A stretch of DNA of 64,000 nt from NCBI GenBank assembly GCA_015068825.1, contig SVJU01000001.1, positions 62,001-126,000 on the forward strand, written 5' to 3'. This DNA comes from Oscillospiraceae bacterium (lineage in GTDB: Bacteria; Bacillota; Clostridia; UMGS1810). The translations under genes and the position numbers were made by a program. Position 1 is the stretch's first letter. Each line of letters begins with the position of its first letter. Of this stretch, positions 52,602-61,668 are shown in pieces. The notes below the pieces were generated by a model. The model had not been told where the DNA came from, did no database searches, and saw only the letters and a list, made by a program, of their open reading frames with translations.

Positions 52602-52725
52602 TAAAATTCTCCAAATTGTTCAATATAATTATATTTTTGGCTATTATAGTGTTAGAATAGCATATTTTAATATGATATAGTTATTGTATTATATATTTTG
52701 ATATTTTTCAAGAGGTGAGTTTTAA

Positions 52726-54108
52726 ATGCATGTTGTGATAAATGCAAAAGAATTTGGGCTTAAGAAAAATTCTGATAAATTACAGACAAAGGCAATACAG
52801 GATGCCATTGATTATTGCTATAAAAATGGCGGAGGTGTGGTAGAAATACCCGAGGGAAATTATTTTACAGGGGATATAAGAATAAGAAGCAATATAACAC
52901 TACATTTGCTCAAAGGTGCAAATCTTACAGGCAGCAAAAATCCCCAGGATTACTTTAATTATTTAAACGATAATATTGAACCTCTTAACAAAAATCAGAT
53001 TACGGATGCAGGGTATGTTCATTTATCTACAATTTTGAATGAAAAATCTTACGAAGACGAAAAAAGTGAATACCGCTTTAAGCGTATTGTCGGAAGCAGG
53101 TGGAATAATGCAGTTATTCGTGCTGTGGATGCACAAAACATAAAAATTATTGGCGAAGAAGGTTCGGTAATTGACGGTGCAAACTGCTTTGATGAAATTG
53201 GTGAGGAAGAGTACAGAGGTCCTCATGGCATCACATTTTTTAATTGCACCAATATTGAGCTTAACGGATACACAATAAAAAATGCAGGTAACTGGGCACA
53301 TAACTTGCTTTTTTGCGATAATATAACTGCAGATAATATAACAGTACTTGCGGGGCATGACGGATTTGATGCGTCAGTATGTAATAATTTAAAAATTGTA
53401 AATTCGAAATTTTATACGGGCGATGATTGTATTGCAGGGGTTGGAAATGTAAACACCTATGTATCAGAATGTGTTCTTAATTCAAGCTGCAGTGCAATGC
53501 GTTTTGGAGGAAGTAATGTTTTAGTTGAAAAGTGCGATATTTGCGGGCCCGGAAAGTATTGCTTCAGAGGGAGTATGACAGATGAGGAAAAGCGAAATTC
53601 CAAGCCATCAAAAACCAAAGGTAAAAGAAATAATATGTTAAGTGCGTTTACATATTATGCAGATTACTCCCTTCCTATAAAAGTTCAGCCCGGAAATATT
53701 ATAATATCAGATTGCACAATTAAAATGGCAGACAGATTTTTGCATTATAATTATTCGGGAAATGAAACATGGCAAAAACACAGACCGCTTGAAAGTATTG
53801 AATTTCGCAATATAAAGGCAGAAGGTGTTAAAATGCCTGTTACAGCATATGGAGATGAAAATATTCCTGTTAAGCTTACTTTGAAGGATATTGAAATTAC
53901 TTTAAGAGAAGGTTATGAAAATATTGATTTGATTCACGCCTGCAATTACAGCAGTATTGTTCTTGATAATGTTTCTGTTTCTGGCTTTAAAGGGGAATGT
54001 ATGGTGCGCAAATGGTCAGAAGGAGAAATATTATTCAAAAATGTTAAACCCGACAACATAAATAAGGTAAAAAAAGCAAGTAAGCCTTTTTTTACTGAAG
54101 CAATTTAA
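52726..54108 (+). CDS. Glycoside hydrolase family 28 (polygalacturonase-like)
   Basis: 460 residues, no signal peptide. Right-handed beta-helix; N-terminal DAIDYCYKNGGGVVEIPEGNY lead-in, then GH28-like region with HDGFD and GDDC acidic residues and repeated CNNLKIVNSKF-type coils. It probably removes galacturonic acid-type residues from imported oligosaccharides. AGAGGTGAG site. 28 bp before the isomerase-like gene. Confidence 0.82.
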   Translation: MHVVINAKEFGLKKNSDKLQTKAIQDAIDYCYKNGGGVVEIPEGNYFTGDIRIRSNITLHLLKGANLTGSKNPQDYFNYLNDNIEPLNKNQITDAGYVHLSTILNEKSYEDEKSEYRFKRIVGSRWNNAVIRAVDAQNIKIIGEEGSVIDGANCFDEIGEEEYRGPHGITFFNCTNIELNGYTIKNAGNWAHNLLFCDNITADNITVLAGHDGFDASVCNNLKIVNSKFYTGDDCIAGVGNVNTYVSECVLNSSCSAMRFGGSNVLVEKCDICGPGKYCFRGSMTDEEKRNSKPSKTKGKRNNMLSAFTYYADYSLPIKVQPGNIIISDCTIKMADRFLHYNYSGNETWQKHRPLESIEFRNIKAEGVKMPVTAYGDENIPVKLTLKDIEITLREGYENIDLIHACNYSSIVLDNVSVSGFKGECMVRKWSEGEILFKNVKPDNINKVKKASKPFFTEAI

Positions 54109-54136
54109 AAGTATAAATAAAGAGAGGAAGAAAAAA

Positions 54137-55168
54137 ATGAGCAGATTTAAGTATTCGGTAGGTCCATGGAATGTACACGAAGGAGCGGATGCGTATGGTC
54201 CGGCAACGAGAGAAACCATACCATTTGAAGAAAAAATCAAAAGTTTCAAGCAAATGGGGTTTGATGCAATTCAGTTTCATGATGATGATGCTGTGCCTGA
54301 TATGAATAATATGACACAAGATGAAATTATCGGAGAAGCAAAAAAGGTAAAAGCGCTTTTGGATAAGTATGACTTGAAAGCGGAGTTTGTTGCACCAAGG
54401 CTTTGGATGGATAAACATACAATTGATGGTGGCTTTACTTCCAACAGCAAAGAGGACAGAGAATTTGCTATGTGGAGGGCATTTCGTTCAATAGATATTG
54501 CAAATGCTCTTGGCTGTGATAAAATTGTGCTTTGGCTTGCACGAGAGGGAACTATTTGTTATGAGAGCAAAAGTCCTGTGCAGACAACCAAATGGCTTAT
54601 TGAAGCAATCAACAGAATGCTTGAATATGATAAAAAAATTAAAATTATGATAGAAACAAAACCAAATGAACCCGTTGACAGAAGCGTATGTCCTACATTA
54701 GGACACGCGATGGCGATATCCTCTGCTACCATTGACCCTTCAAGAGTTGGCGGGCTTTTGGAATCTGCACATGCAATGCTTGCAGGTCTTGACCCTGCAA
54801 GTGAAATTGGTTTTGCAATGGCAATGGGAAAACTTTGGGGAGTTCATTTAAATGATCAGAATGGTATGAAATTTGACCAGGATAAAAGCTTTGGTGTAGA
54901 GAACTTACGTACAGCATTCAATCAGATGAAAGTTCTTATGGAAAATGGTTTTGGTAAAAACGGTGAATACATAGGACTTGATGTAAAAGTTATGAGAACT
55001 CAAAAACAGGACGGCAGTTATAAGCATCTTGAAAACAGCTTAAAGATTGCTAAAATGCTGGAAGAAAAAATAATGAAGTTTGATTATGAATTCCAGAAAA
55101 AATGTGTGGAAGAACGTGATTATGAAACACTTGAGATGTATGTTATGGAACTTTTGATGAAAGGATAA
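54137..55168 (+). CDS. Xylose-isomerase-like TIM-barrel sugar isomerase/epimerase
   Basis: 343 residues. TIM barrel with metal-site patterns of the xylose isomerase-like family: VGPWNVHEGADAYG, QFHDDDAVPD, IMIETKPNEP, and HLNDQNGMKFDQD. Close relatives of XylA are longer; this form resembles a shorter clan used for rhamnose-, tagatose- or uronate-type sugars. Same operon as GH28. Substrate unknown. Confidence 0.82.
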   Translation: MSRFKYSVGPWNVHEGADAYGPATRETIPFEEKIKSFKQMGFDAIQFHDDDAVPDMNNMTQDEIIGEAKKVKALLDKYDLKAEFVAPRLWMDKHTIDGGFTSNSKEDREFAMWRAFRSIDIANALGCDKIVLWLAREGTICYESKSPVQTTKWLIEAINRMLEYDKKIKIMIETKPNEPVDRSVCPTLGHAMAISSATIDPSRVGGLLESAHAMLAGLDPASEIGFAMAMGKLWGVHLNDQNGMKFDQDKSFGVENLRTAFNQMKVLMENGFGKNGEYIGLDVKVMRTQKQDGSYKHLENSLKIAKMLEEKIMKFDYEFQKKCVEERDYETLEMYVMELLMKG

Positions 55169-55247
55169 AATCTTATAAAATGCGCCATATCTCTTAAGTG
55201 CAGTAAAAATATATTAGCATAATTTTGCCCATATCAGCATTTTTTTG

Positions 55248-55276
55248 TTGACAAAATAGCTTTGTTAACATATAAT
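55248..55276 (+). promoter_or_regulatory. Sigma-A promoter of glmS
   Basis: TTGACA (55248-55253), 17-bp spacer, TATAAT (55271-55276). An inverted repeat (55224-55240 and 55280-55296, TTTGCCCATA core plus GCAT) flanks it. Confidence 0.9.
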
Positions 55277-55337
55277 ACTATGCGTATGGGCAAATTTATT
55301 TGTTAAGGAGGATAGAAAAACAAAAATCAGATATTAA

Positions 55338-55540
55338 GCGCCAGGACCTTTTATTTTAAAGGTTGACGAGGATAAGGCTTATCGAAATTTTCGGCGGATG
55401 GTCTTACGCTTTGCACGAGCGATAGCAAATTTGAAAAACGCAGAGTAATTTGCGAACAAACAAATTTGCGGTGTTAAAAACCTTTCATATTTGCCCGATG
55501 AAATGTTTGTTTCGCAAAATCGGGATTTTTATGCCCAGAA
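55338..55540 (+). ncRNA. glmS ribozyme
   Basis: Self-cleaving ribozyme activated by glucosamine-6-phosphate. The 5' signature AGCGCC (cleavage expected between A55337 and G55338), the P2 stem CCTTT..AAAGG, TTGACGAGG, GGCTTATCGAAATTTTCGGCGGATG and a P4-like stem (CCCGAT..ATCGGG) all match the class. Lies in the leader of glmS, giving feedback control of amino-sugar synthesis. The 3' limit is approximate. Confidence 0.93.
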
Positions 55541-55628
55541 TACCTATGCTCATTTTTAAGAGGACAGGTATTTTTTGTGTGCTAAAAATCATAATAATTT
55601 TATGAGATAATGAAAGGAAGATTAAATT

Positions 55629-57446
55629 ATGTGCGGTATAGTTGGATATATTGGAAAAAATGAGGCAAAAAATGTATTGATTGATGGTCTTGCAAAGCTT
55701 GAATACAGAGGTTATGATTCTGCGGGAATTTCAGTTCTAAATAACAAAATCACTACGGTAAAAGCAAAAGGTCAGCTTGCAAATCTTGTTAAAAAAAGCA
55801 AAGATTTTAATCTTGAAGGAAATATTGGAATTGGTCATACAAGATGGGCTACACACGGTGAGCCTTCTGATTTAAATTCGCATCCGCATCTTACCGAGAA
55901 TAAAAAAATAAGCGTTGTTCATAATGGAATTATCGAAAATTATGAGGAACTTCGAGAGGAACTTAAAAATAAAGGTAAAAAGTTTGTTTCGCAAACAGAT
56001 ACAGAGGTTGTTCCGCATCTTATTGAAACTTTTTATGAGGGAAATCTTCTTGATGCGGTTATAAAGGCAACAAAAAGAATTGAAGGAAGCTATGCATTAG
56101 GTGTTATATGTGAAGATGAGCCGGATACCGTTGTTGCAGTAAGAAAAGACAGTCCTTTGATTGTTGGTCTTGGTGATGGCGAAAACTTTATTGCATCAGA
56201 TATTCCTGCGATTTTAAAGCACACAAAAGATGTTTATCTTTTGAATGATAAGGAATTTGTTGTTCTTGAAAAAGATAAAGTAACTTTGTTTGATGAAAAT
56301 AAAAATGAAATCAAAAAAGATGTTTATAAAGTTACTTTTGACGATACAGCAGCCCAAAAAGGCGGTTTTGACCATTTTATGCTCAAAGAAATTTACGAGC
56401 AGCCAAAAGCAATTAAAGATACTTTGGCAGGAAGGGTTATACCAAAAGAAAGAATTGTTCTTGATAATATAGACAAAGATGCCTTTCAAAATATTGAAAG
56501 AATATTTATTGTAGCTTGCGGAACTGCATATCATGCAGGTCTTATAGGAAAAAATGCAATTGAAAGATTATCGGGAGTTCCTGTTGATGTTGATATTGCA
56601 TCAGAATTTCGTTACAGAAATCCTATTTTAACAAAAAATACACTTGTAATGGTAATAAGTCAGTCGGGCGAAACTGCCGATACTTTAGCGGCGTTAAGAC
56701 TTTCTAAAGAAAGAGGTTGCAAAACCTTTGCAATTACAAATGTTGTTGGAAGTAGTGTTTCAAGAGAGGCAGATTATGTGCTCTATACACATGCAGGCCC
56801 TGAAATTGCAGTTGCATCAACAAAGGCATATATAACACAGCTTGTTGCCCTTTATACCTTTGCTCTTTATCTTGCACAGGACAGAAATTATATAGAAAGA
56901 GAAAAGATTGAAAGTATCAAAGAAGAGCTTTTAACTTTATCTGACAAGGTTGAAAAGTCACTTGAAAACAGTAAGATTTCAAAAGAAATTGCACAGAAAA
57001 TTCATAAGGAAACCGATATTTTCTATCTTGGCAGAGGTATGGATTATGCGGTTGCTATGGAAGGTTCCTTAAAGCTTAAAGAAATTTCTTATATTCATTC
57101 AGAGCCTTATGCAGGCGGAGAATTAAAACATGGTCCCATTGCTCTTATTGAAAATGGAACAGTTGTGATTTGTCTTAATACAAATAAAGAGCTTAGAGGA
57201 AAAATGGACAGCAATATTAAAGAGGTTGTTACAAGAGGTGCATATATAGTAGGTGTTATTCCCGAAAGCTATACCGATAATCTTGAAACTTACAATACTA
57301 TTATAAGAATACCAGATACCGACCCGATTTTATCACCTGTTGCATCGGTTGTTCCACTTCAGCTTATTGCATATTATGTTGCAATAGAAAAGGATTGTAA
57401 TGTGGATAAACCAAGAAATCTTGCAAAATCGGTTACAGTAGAATAA
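55629..57446 (+). CDS. glmS: Glutamine-fructose-6-phosphate aminotransferase
   Basis: 605 residues. Makes glucosamine-6-phosphate for peptidoglycan. N-terminal Cys2 glutaminase (MCGIVGYIGKNEAKNVLIDGL) and C-terminal two-SIS isomerase with CGTAYHAG, SQSGETADTLAAL and the end NLAKSVTVE. Controlled by the upstream ribozyme. GAAAGGAAG site. Terminator at 57455. Confidence 0.97.
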   Translation: MCGIVGYIGKNEAKNVLIDGLAKLEYRGYDSAGISVLNNKITTVKAKGQLANLVKKSKDFNLEGNIGIGHTRWATHGEPSDLNSHPHLTENKKISVVHNGIIENYEELREELKNKGKKFVSQTDTEVVPHLIETFYEGNLLDAVIKATKRIEGSYALGVICEDEPDTVVAVRKDSPLIVGLGDGENFIASDIPAILKHTKDVYLLNDKEFVVLEKDKVTLFDENKNEIKKDVYKVTFDDTAAQKGGFDHFMLKEIYEQPKAIKDTLAGRVIPKERIVLDNIDKDAFQNIERIFIVACGTAYHAGLIGKNAIERLSGVPVDVDIASEFRYRNPILTKNTLVMVISQSGETADTLAALRLSKERGCKTFAITNVVGSSVSREADYVLYTHAGPEIAVASTKAYITQLVALYTFALYLAQDRNYIEREKIESIKEELLTLSDKVEKSLENSKISKEIAQKIHKETDIFYLGRGMDYAVAMEGSLKLKEISYIHSEPYAGGELKHGPIALIENGTVVICLNTNKELRGKMDSNIKEVVTRGAYIVGVIPESYTDNLETYNTIIRIPDTDPILSPVASVVPLQLIAYYVAIEKDCNVDKPRNLAKSVTVE

Positions 57447-57454
57447 TTTTTATT

Positions 57455-57486
57455 AAAAGCCTTGTTGAAAAACAAGGCTTTTGTTA
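57455..57486 (+). terminator. Terminator of glmS
   Basis: 12-bp stem AAAAGCCTTGTT with complement, GAAA loop, then T-rich tail. Confidence 0.88.
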
Positions 57487-57550
57487 TTTATAAACCAACA
57501 GAATGTGATATAATAACATAAAATTTTACAAAATTTGTTTATTATGCTAA

Positions 57551-57579
57551 TTGAATATAAAAGATTAATATGATATTAT
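57551..57579 (+). promoter_or_regulatory. Sigma-A promoter of the lysine transporter
   Basis: TTGAAT (57551-57556), 17-bp spacer, TATTAT (57574-57579). Confidence 0.75.
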
Positions 57580-57604
57580 ACTTTTGTTAATACCTTTAGA
57601 AAGG

Positions 57605-57782
57605 TATTAGATAGAGGTGCATTAGTTATAAGTAGCATTTGCTTTTTCAGGAAATAAAGCATTTTGCAAAAGGAACTTAATGCCGAAGTAAAAGTTTCTG
57701 CTTTCCTGGTGCAAAGCTTTTGCTGGGACGATACAGAATATGTATCGTACTGTCACTGTTTGATGTGGAGCGCTATCTTATA
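57605..57782 (+). promoter_or_regulatory. Lysine riboswitch (L box)
   Basis: L-box landmarks in order: GATAGAGGTGC at 57610 (P1 5' side), AGGAAATAAAGC, GCCGAAG near 57680, TGCTGGGACGATAC, ACTGTCACTG, and TGTGGAGCGCTATC, where CTATC (57773-57777) closes P1 with GATAG (57610-57614). Lysine binding lowers expression of the downstream transporter. Confidence 0.93.
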
Positions 57783-57807
57783 ATTTTTAATATTATCTTA
57801 AAATATT

Positions 57808-57850
57808 AAAAGCCGTAGGATTGCGATTGCATATCTTGCGGTTTTATTAT
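57808..57850 (+). terminator. Probable riboswitch terminator
   Basis: AAAAGCCG with CGGTTTT forms an imperfect stem (one bulge) with a long inner loop, followed by TTATTATTTTT. Sits between the L box and the gene. Confidence 0.5.
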
Positions 57851-57875
57851 TTTTATATTTTTAGGAGGGTAAGGT

Positions 57876-59636
57876 ATGGCTTACTTTAACAAAATGCGAG
57901 TTTTCGCAATTGCTGTCCTTATGGTAATGGTATTTTGCATAGCAATGCCGTTTGCCACATTTGCTACTGATGAAGCAGTAGATTTAACCGACAGCGCAGC
58001 TGCATCAGAATTTATTGATTCTTATTCAGACAATGTTTCAAATGATGCAAAATTTACAGAAGATTTAAACAAGGCACTTGAAACAAAAAGAAAAGATGTA
58101 AAACCTTATGCAACAATCTGGTCACTTTTGCCACCAATTATTGCAATTGTGCTTGCACTAATCACAAAAGAGGTTTATTCGTCACTGTTTATCGGTATTT
58201 TGTCGGGTGCGCTTTTGTATGCAAACTTTAGCTTTACAGGTACAATAGACCATCTTTTTGTAGACGGCTTTATTACATCAATTGCAGATTCATATAATAT
58301 TGGTATTTTGCTATTCCTTGTTATACTTGGTGCAATTGTGTCACTTATGAATAAATCAGGCGGCTCTGCAGCATTCGGAAGATGGGCACAGACTCATATC
58401 AAATCAAGAGTTGGTGCTCAGCTTGCAACAATTTTACTTGGTGTACTTATTTTTGTTGACGACTACTTTAACTGCTTAACAGTTGGTTCTGTTATGCGTC
58501 CTGTATCAGATAAATTTAAAATTTCGCGTTCAAAGCTTTCTTATCTTATTGATGCAACAGCAGCTCCTATTTGTATTATAGCTCCTGTATCTTCTTGGGC
58601 AGCAGCAGTTGCAGGCTTTGTATCGGAAGAACAAATCGGCGGATTTGAACTTTTCATAAGAGCAATTCCTTACAACTTTTATGCTATTTTAACAATTATT
58701 ATGATGGTTGCAATTGCACTTTTAAGACTTGATTACGGCCCGATGAAAAAACACGAAATCAATGCTGAAAATGGCGACATCTTCTCTGAAGCTGGAAGAG
58801 ATATGATTAAAGAAGTAACCGAAAAAGAAGAAAATAGCAAGGGCATTGTATGGGATCTTGTAGCTCCTGTTGCTGTACTTATTGTTCTTTGTATATTAGG
58901 TCTTATCTATTCAGGCGGATTCTTTACTCCTGATGCTGATGCATATCACAACTTTATAGATGCATTCTCATCTGCAGATGCTTCTGTTGGTTTGGTATTA
59001 GGTTCATTTGGCGGACTTATCTTCTCTGTAATTTACTTTATGGCAAGAAGAGTATTAAAATTTAAAGAGTGTATGGAATCTATCCCCGAAGGCTTTAAAG
59101 CAATGGTTCCTGCGATTATGATTCTTTGCTGTGCATGGACCTTAAAAACAATGACAGATTCACTTGGTGCTAAAATATTTATTGCAGAATTTGTAAGAAC
59201 AAGTGCAAGCGCATTTATTCCGCTACTTCCTGCAATCGTATTCTTAATTGGTGTTGGTTTATCGTTTGCAACAGGAACATCTTGGGGTACATTTGGTATT
59301 CTTATCCCAATCGTTCTTGCTGTATTTGGCGGTTCAATTGACAACGAAATTGCAATCATTGCAATCTCTGCTTGTATGGCAGGTGCTGTTTGCGGTGACC
59401 ACTGCTCACCAATTTCAGATACAACAATTATGGCATCTGCAGGTGCACAGTGTAACCACATAAACCATGTTTCAACTCAGCTTCCTTACGCACTTACAGT
59501 TGCGGGTGTATCATTTGTAGCTTACATAATTGCAGGCTTTGTTAAAAATGTATGGATTTGCCTACCAATTGCAATGGTGCTTATGCTTGCAACACTATTT
59601 GTAATAAAAGCTTTTGTTTCTAAGAAACAGGCATAA
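57876..59636 (+). CDS. lysW: NhaC-family transporter, probable lysine transporter (LysW type)
   Basis: 586 residues with about 11-12 membrane segments; NhaC-type core includes LIFVDDYFNCLTVGSVMRPV, TGTSWGTFGILIPIV and GDHCSPISDTTIMAS. Controlled by a lysine riboswitch, which is the known sign of LysW within this family, so lysine import rather than Na+/H+ exchange is inferred. Unusual N-terminal 80 residues: a signal-peptide-like hydrophobic stretch ending FATFATDEAV, then a polar acidic segment (TDSAAASEFIDSYSDN) before the first core helix. AGGAGGG site. Confidence 0.92.
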   Translation: MAYFNKMRVFAIAVLMVMVFCIAMPFATFATDEAVDLTDSAAASEFIDSYSDNVSNDAKFTEDLNKALETKRKDVKPYATIWSLLPPIIAIVLALITKEVYSSLFIGILSGALLYANFSFTGTIDHLFVDGFITSIADSYNIGILLFLVILGAIVSLMNKSGGSAAFGRWAQTHIKSRVGAQLATILLGVLIFVDDYFNCLTVGSVMRPVSDKFKISRSKLSYLIDATAAPICIIAPVSSWAAAVAGFVSEEQIGGFELFIRAIPYNFYAILTIIMMVAIALLRLDYGPMKKHEINAENGDIFSEAGRDMIKEVTEKEENSKGIVWDLVAPVAVLIVLCILGLIYSGGFFTPDADAYHNFIDAFSSADASVGLVLGSFGGLIFSVIYFMARRVLKFKECMESIPEGFKAMVPAIMILCCAWTLKTMTDSLGAKIFIAEFVRTSASAFIPLLPAIVFLIGVGLSFATGTSWGTFGILIPIVLAVFGGSIDNEIAIIAISACMAGAVCGDHCSPISDTTIMASAGAQCNHINHVSTQLPYALTVAGVSFVAYIIAGFVKNVWICLPIAMVLMLATLFVIKAFVSKKQA

Positions 59637-59651
59637 TATAAAAATAAAATT

Positions 59652-59687
59652 ACTCCCGTCAAAGTTAAACTTCTGGCGGGAGTTTTT
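59652..59687 (+). terminator. Terminator of the lysine transporter gene
   Basis: ACTCCCGTCA..TGGCGGGAGT stem with T tract. Confidence 0.88.
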
Positions 59688-59695
59688 ATATGTGC

Positions 59696-59753
59696 AAAAA
59701 AGCAGAAATATTGACTTTAAACTCGCTTTATGGTATAATATTTCTGCTTTTTT
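59696..59753 (+). promoter_or_regulatory. Promoter flanked by 17-bp perfect inverted repeat
   Basis: Promoter TTGACT (59711-59716), 17-bp spacer, TATAAT (59734-59739). Perfect 17-bp inverted repeat arms (59696-59712 and 59737-59753, AAAAAAGCAGAAATATT and complement) overlap the -35 and -10 edges; T-rich at the 3' end. It might be both promoter and readthrough terminator. Confidence 0.8.
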
Positions 59754-59769
59754 TGAATGGAGGGTTTTT

Positions 59770-61653
59770 ATGCCAATCGAAGCTAATAATGATATTATTG
59801 AAAATAAAGATAAGATAAAAAGCAAAAAATTTGATATAGAAAAATTTTATTTTAGTATAAGCCCTGTAATTGCACTTGTTTTAATGATTATTGTGCAGTT
59901 GCCGTATAATAATATAAAAATAGAAAATATAGGATATTTTCTTGCAAAGTTTGCTGTTTCAGGAGTATTTTTCTGCTCAATTCAATATTTTTTTGCAGCT
60001 CTTTTTTCAAACAGACTTTTGGGATTTTTGCTTACAAATATATCGTTTTTAATATTGTCGGTTGCATCATCTTTAATGATGACTATTACAGGAACCCCGC
60101 TTGTACCTGTTGATTTTGTTATGGCTTCACAGCTTGATGATATTTCAACTTTTATAAATCTTCCCATAAAACCATATCTTGTTTGGGGTGTGGTAATATG
60201 GCTTATTAATATGCTTATTTACACCTTAATGTTTGTTTACTTACGAAGAAAAAAGAAATTCAGTTTTAAAAAATATATTTTAAGATTAGTAGTTTTGTTT
60301 GTTATTGCATCGTTAAACATACATCTTATGTGTTTTAATAAAACATTCAAAAACGATTTTCTTGCATCAATAAAGTGCGAAATATCAGGTTTTGATACGG
60401 CTAGCAATTATATCTCAAACGGCTTTATTCTTACATTTTTTCCTCGTATAGGAGATTTAAGAATAAAGGCTCCATCAGGTTATTCAAAAGAAAGAATAAA
60501 AGAACTTGAAACAATAAGTGAAGTTATGAAGAAGGTTCCTGATAAAATCAGCGAAAAAAAGGTCAATGTAATTGCGATTCAAAGTGAAAGCTGGTGGGAT
60601 CCGACATTATTTGAAAATGTAACTATGTCGGATGACCCTATGAAAAACATAAGAAAATTAGGGAAAGAAAAAAATGGATTTTTTGGTAAAATGGTATCAC
60701 CCTCATTTGGTTGCAATACCTGTATACCAGAATTTGAATTTTTAACTTCCCTTGCAACAAAGCTTCTTCCGGAAGGTGCTTATCCATATAGTCAGTATGT
60801 AAGAAAGCCCGTTTATTCTATTGCAAGAATTTTTAAGGAAAACGGTTATAAAACAAGTGCAATTCATACATATTATAAAAAGTTTTATAACAGAAAAACG
60901 GCGTATCCTTTTATGGGGTTTGATGAACTTATCGGTCAGGAGGACCTTGATAAACCCGTTAAAAAAGGAACTTATATTTCGGATATGTATTTAACAGATG
61001 TAATTATTGATAAGTTTAATCAAAAAGCGGGAAATCCTTTGTTTTTGTATGCCATAAGTATGCAAAATCACGGAAATTATCTTAGCCCAAGATATGAAAC
61101 CTATGATATAGATGTAAACAGCAATGTATTATCAAAGGAGGATTTAAGCGGTTTAAGAGAGGCTGTTCAGGGTGTATATGATATAGATAAATCATTTATG
61201 GCATTAGTTGATTATTTCAGAAAATCAGATGAGCCGACTCTTCTTATTATGTATGGTGACCACCTTCCTTTTCTTGGTATAAACAGCAGTACCTATCGAA
61301 GTGTTGGTTTTATGAAGCACGATTTGCTTGTAAGAAACAAAAATATGTATGAAACACCTTATGTTATTTGGGCAAACTATGACATTTCTGGCTTTGATAT
61401 AAAAGAAAGGGTAGGGGCGCAGTATCTTGGAATTAATGCTGTTAAAATGGCAATGGTAGAAAATCTTCCGTGGCAGTTTGACTTTTTTGATGATTTTTAT
61501 ACAAATCATACTGTATTTGAACGATATAGTGTATGTGATGAAAATGGCGGGTACACAAACGGAAGTGTTGTAACAACAGAGGAGACAGAGGCATATCAGA
61601 TGGTACAGTATGACTGCCTGTTTGGTAAAGAAAATTACGCTGTATCAAAATAA
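59770..61653 (+). CDS. LTA-synthase/phosphoglycerol-transferase-like sulfatase-fold membrane enzyme
   Basis: 627 residues from the ATG at 59770 (GGAGGG site; the frame to 59614 runs through the promoter). Five N-terminal membrane helices, then an extracellular alkaline-phosphatase-like domain: VIAIQSESWWDPTLF, the Thr nucleophile in FGCNTCIPEFEF, SMQNHGNY and MYGDHLPFLG (metal ligands). Like LtaS it would move phosphoglycerol or another phospho-group to a cell-envelope glycan. First of three envelope genes in a row. Exact acceptor unknown. Confidence 0.9.
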   Translation: MPIEANNDIIENKDKIKSKKFDIEKFYFSISPVIALVLMIIVQLPYNNIKIENIGYFLAKFAVSGVFFCSIQYFFAALFSNRLLGFLLTNISFLILSVASSLMMTITGTPLVPVDFVMASQLDDISTFINLPIKPYLVWGVVIWLINMLIYTLMFVYLRRKKKFSFKKYILRLVVLFVIASLNIHLMCFNKTFKNDFLASIKCEISGFDTASNYISNGFILTFFPRIGDLRIKAPSGYSKERIKELETISEVMKKVPDKISEKKVNVIAIQSESWWDPTLFENVTMSDDPMKNIRKLGKEKNGFFGKMVSPSFGCNTCIPEFEFLTSLATKLLPEGAYPYSQYVRKPVYSIARIFKENGYKTSAIHTYYKKFYNRKTAYPFMGFDELIGQEDLDKPVKKGTYISDMYLTDVIIDKFNQKAGNPLFLYAISMQNHGNYLSPRYETYDIDVNSNVLSKEDLSGLREAVQGVYDIDKSFMALVDYFRKSDEPTLLIMYGDHLPFLGINSSTYRSVGFMKHDLLVRNKNMYETPYVIWANYDISGFDIKERVGAQYLGINAVKMAMVENLPWQFDFFDDFYTNHTVFERYSVCDENGGYTNGSVVTTEETEAYQMVQYDCLFGKENYAVSK

Positions 61654-61668
61654 AAAGGAGGATGGATT

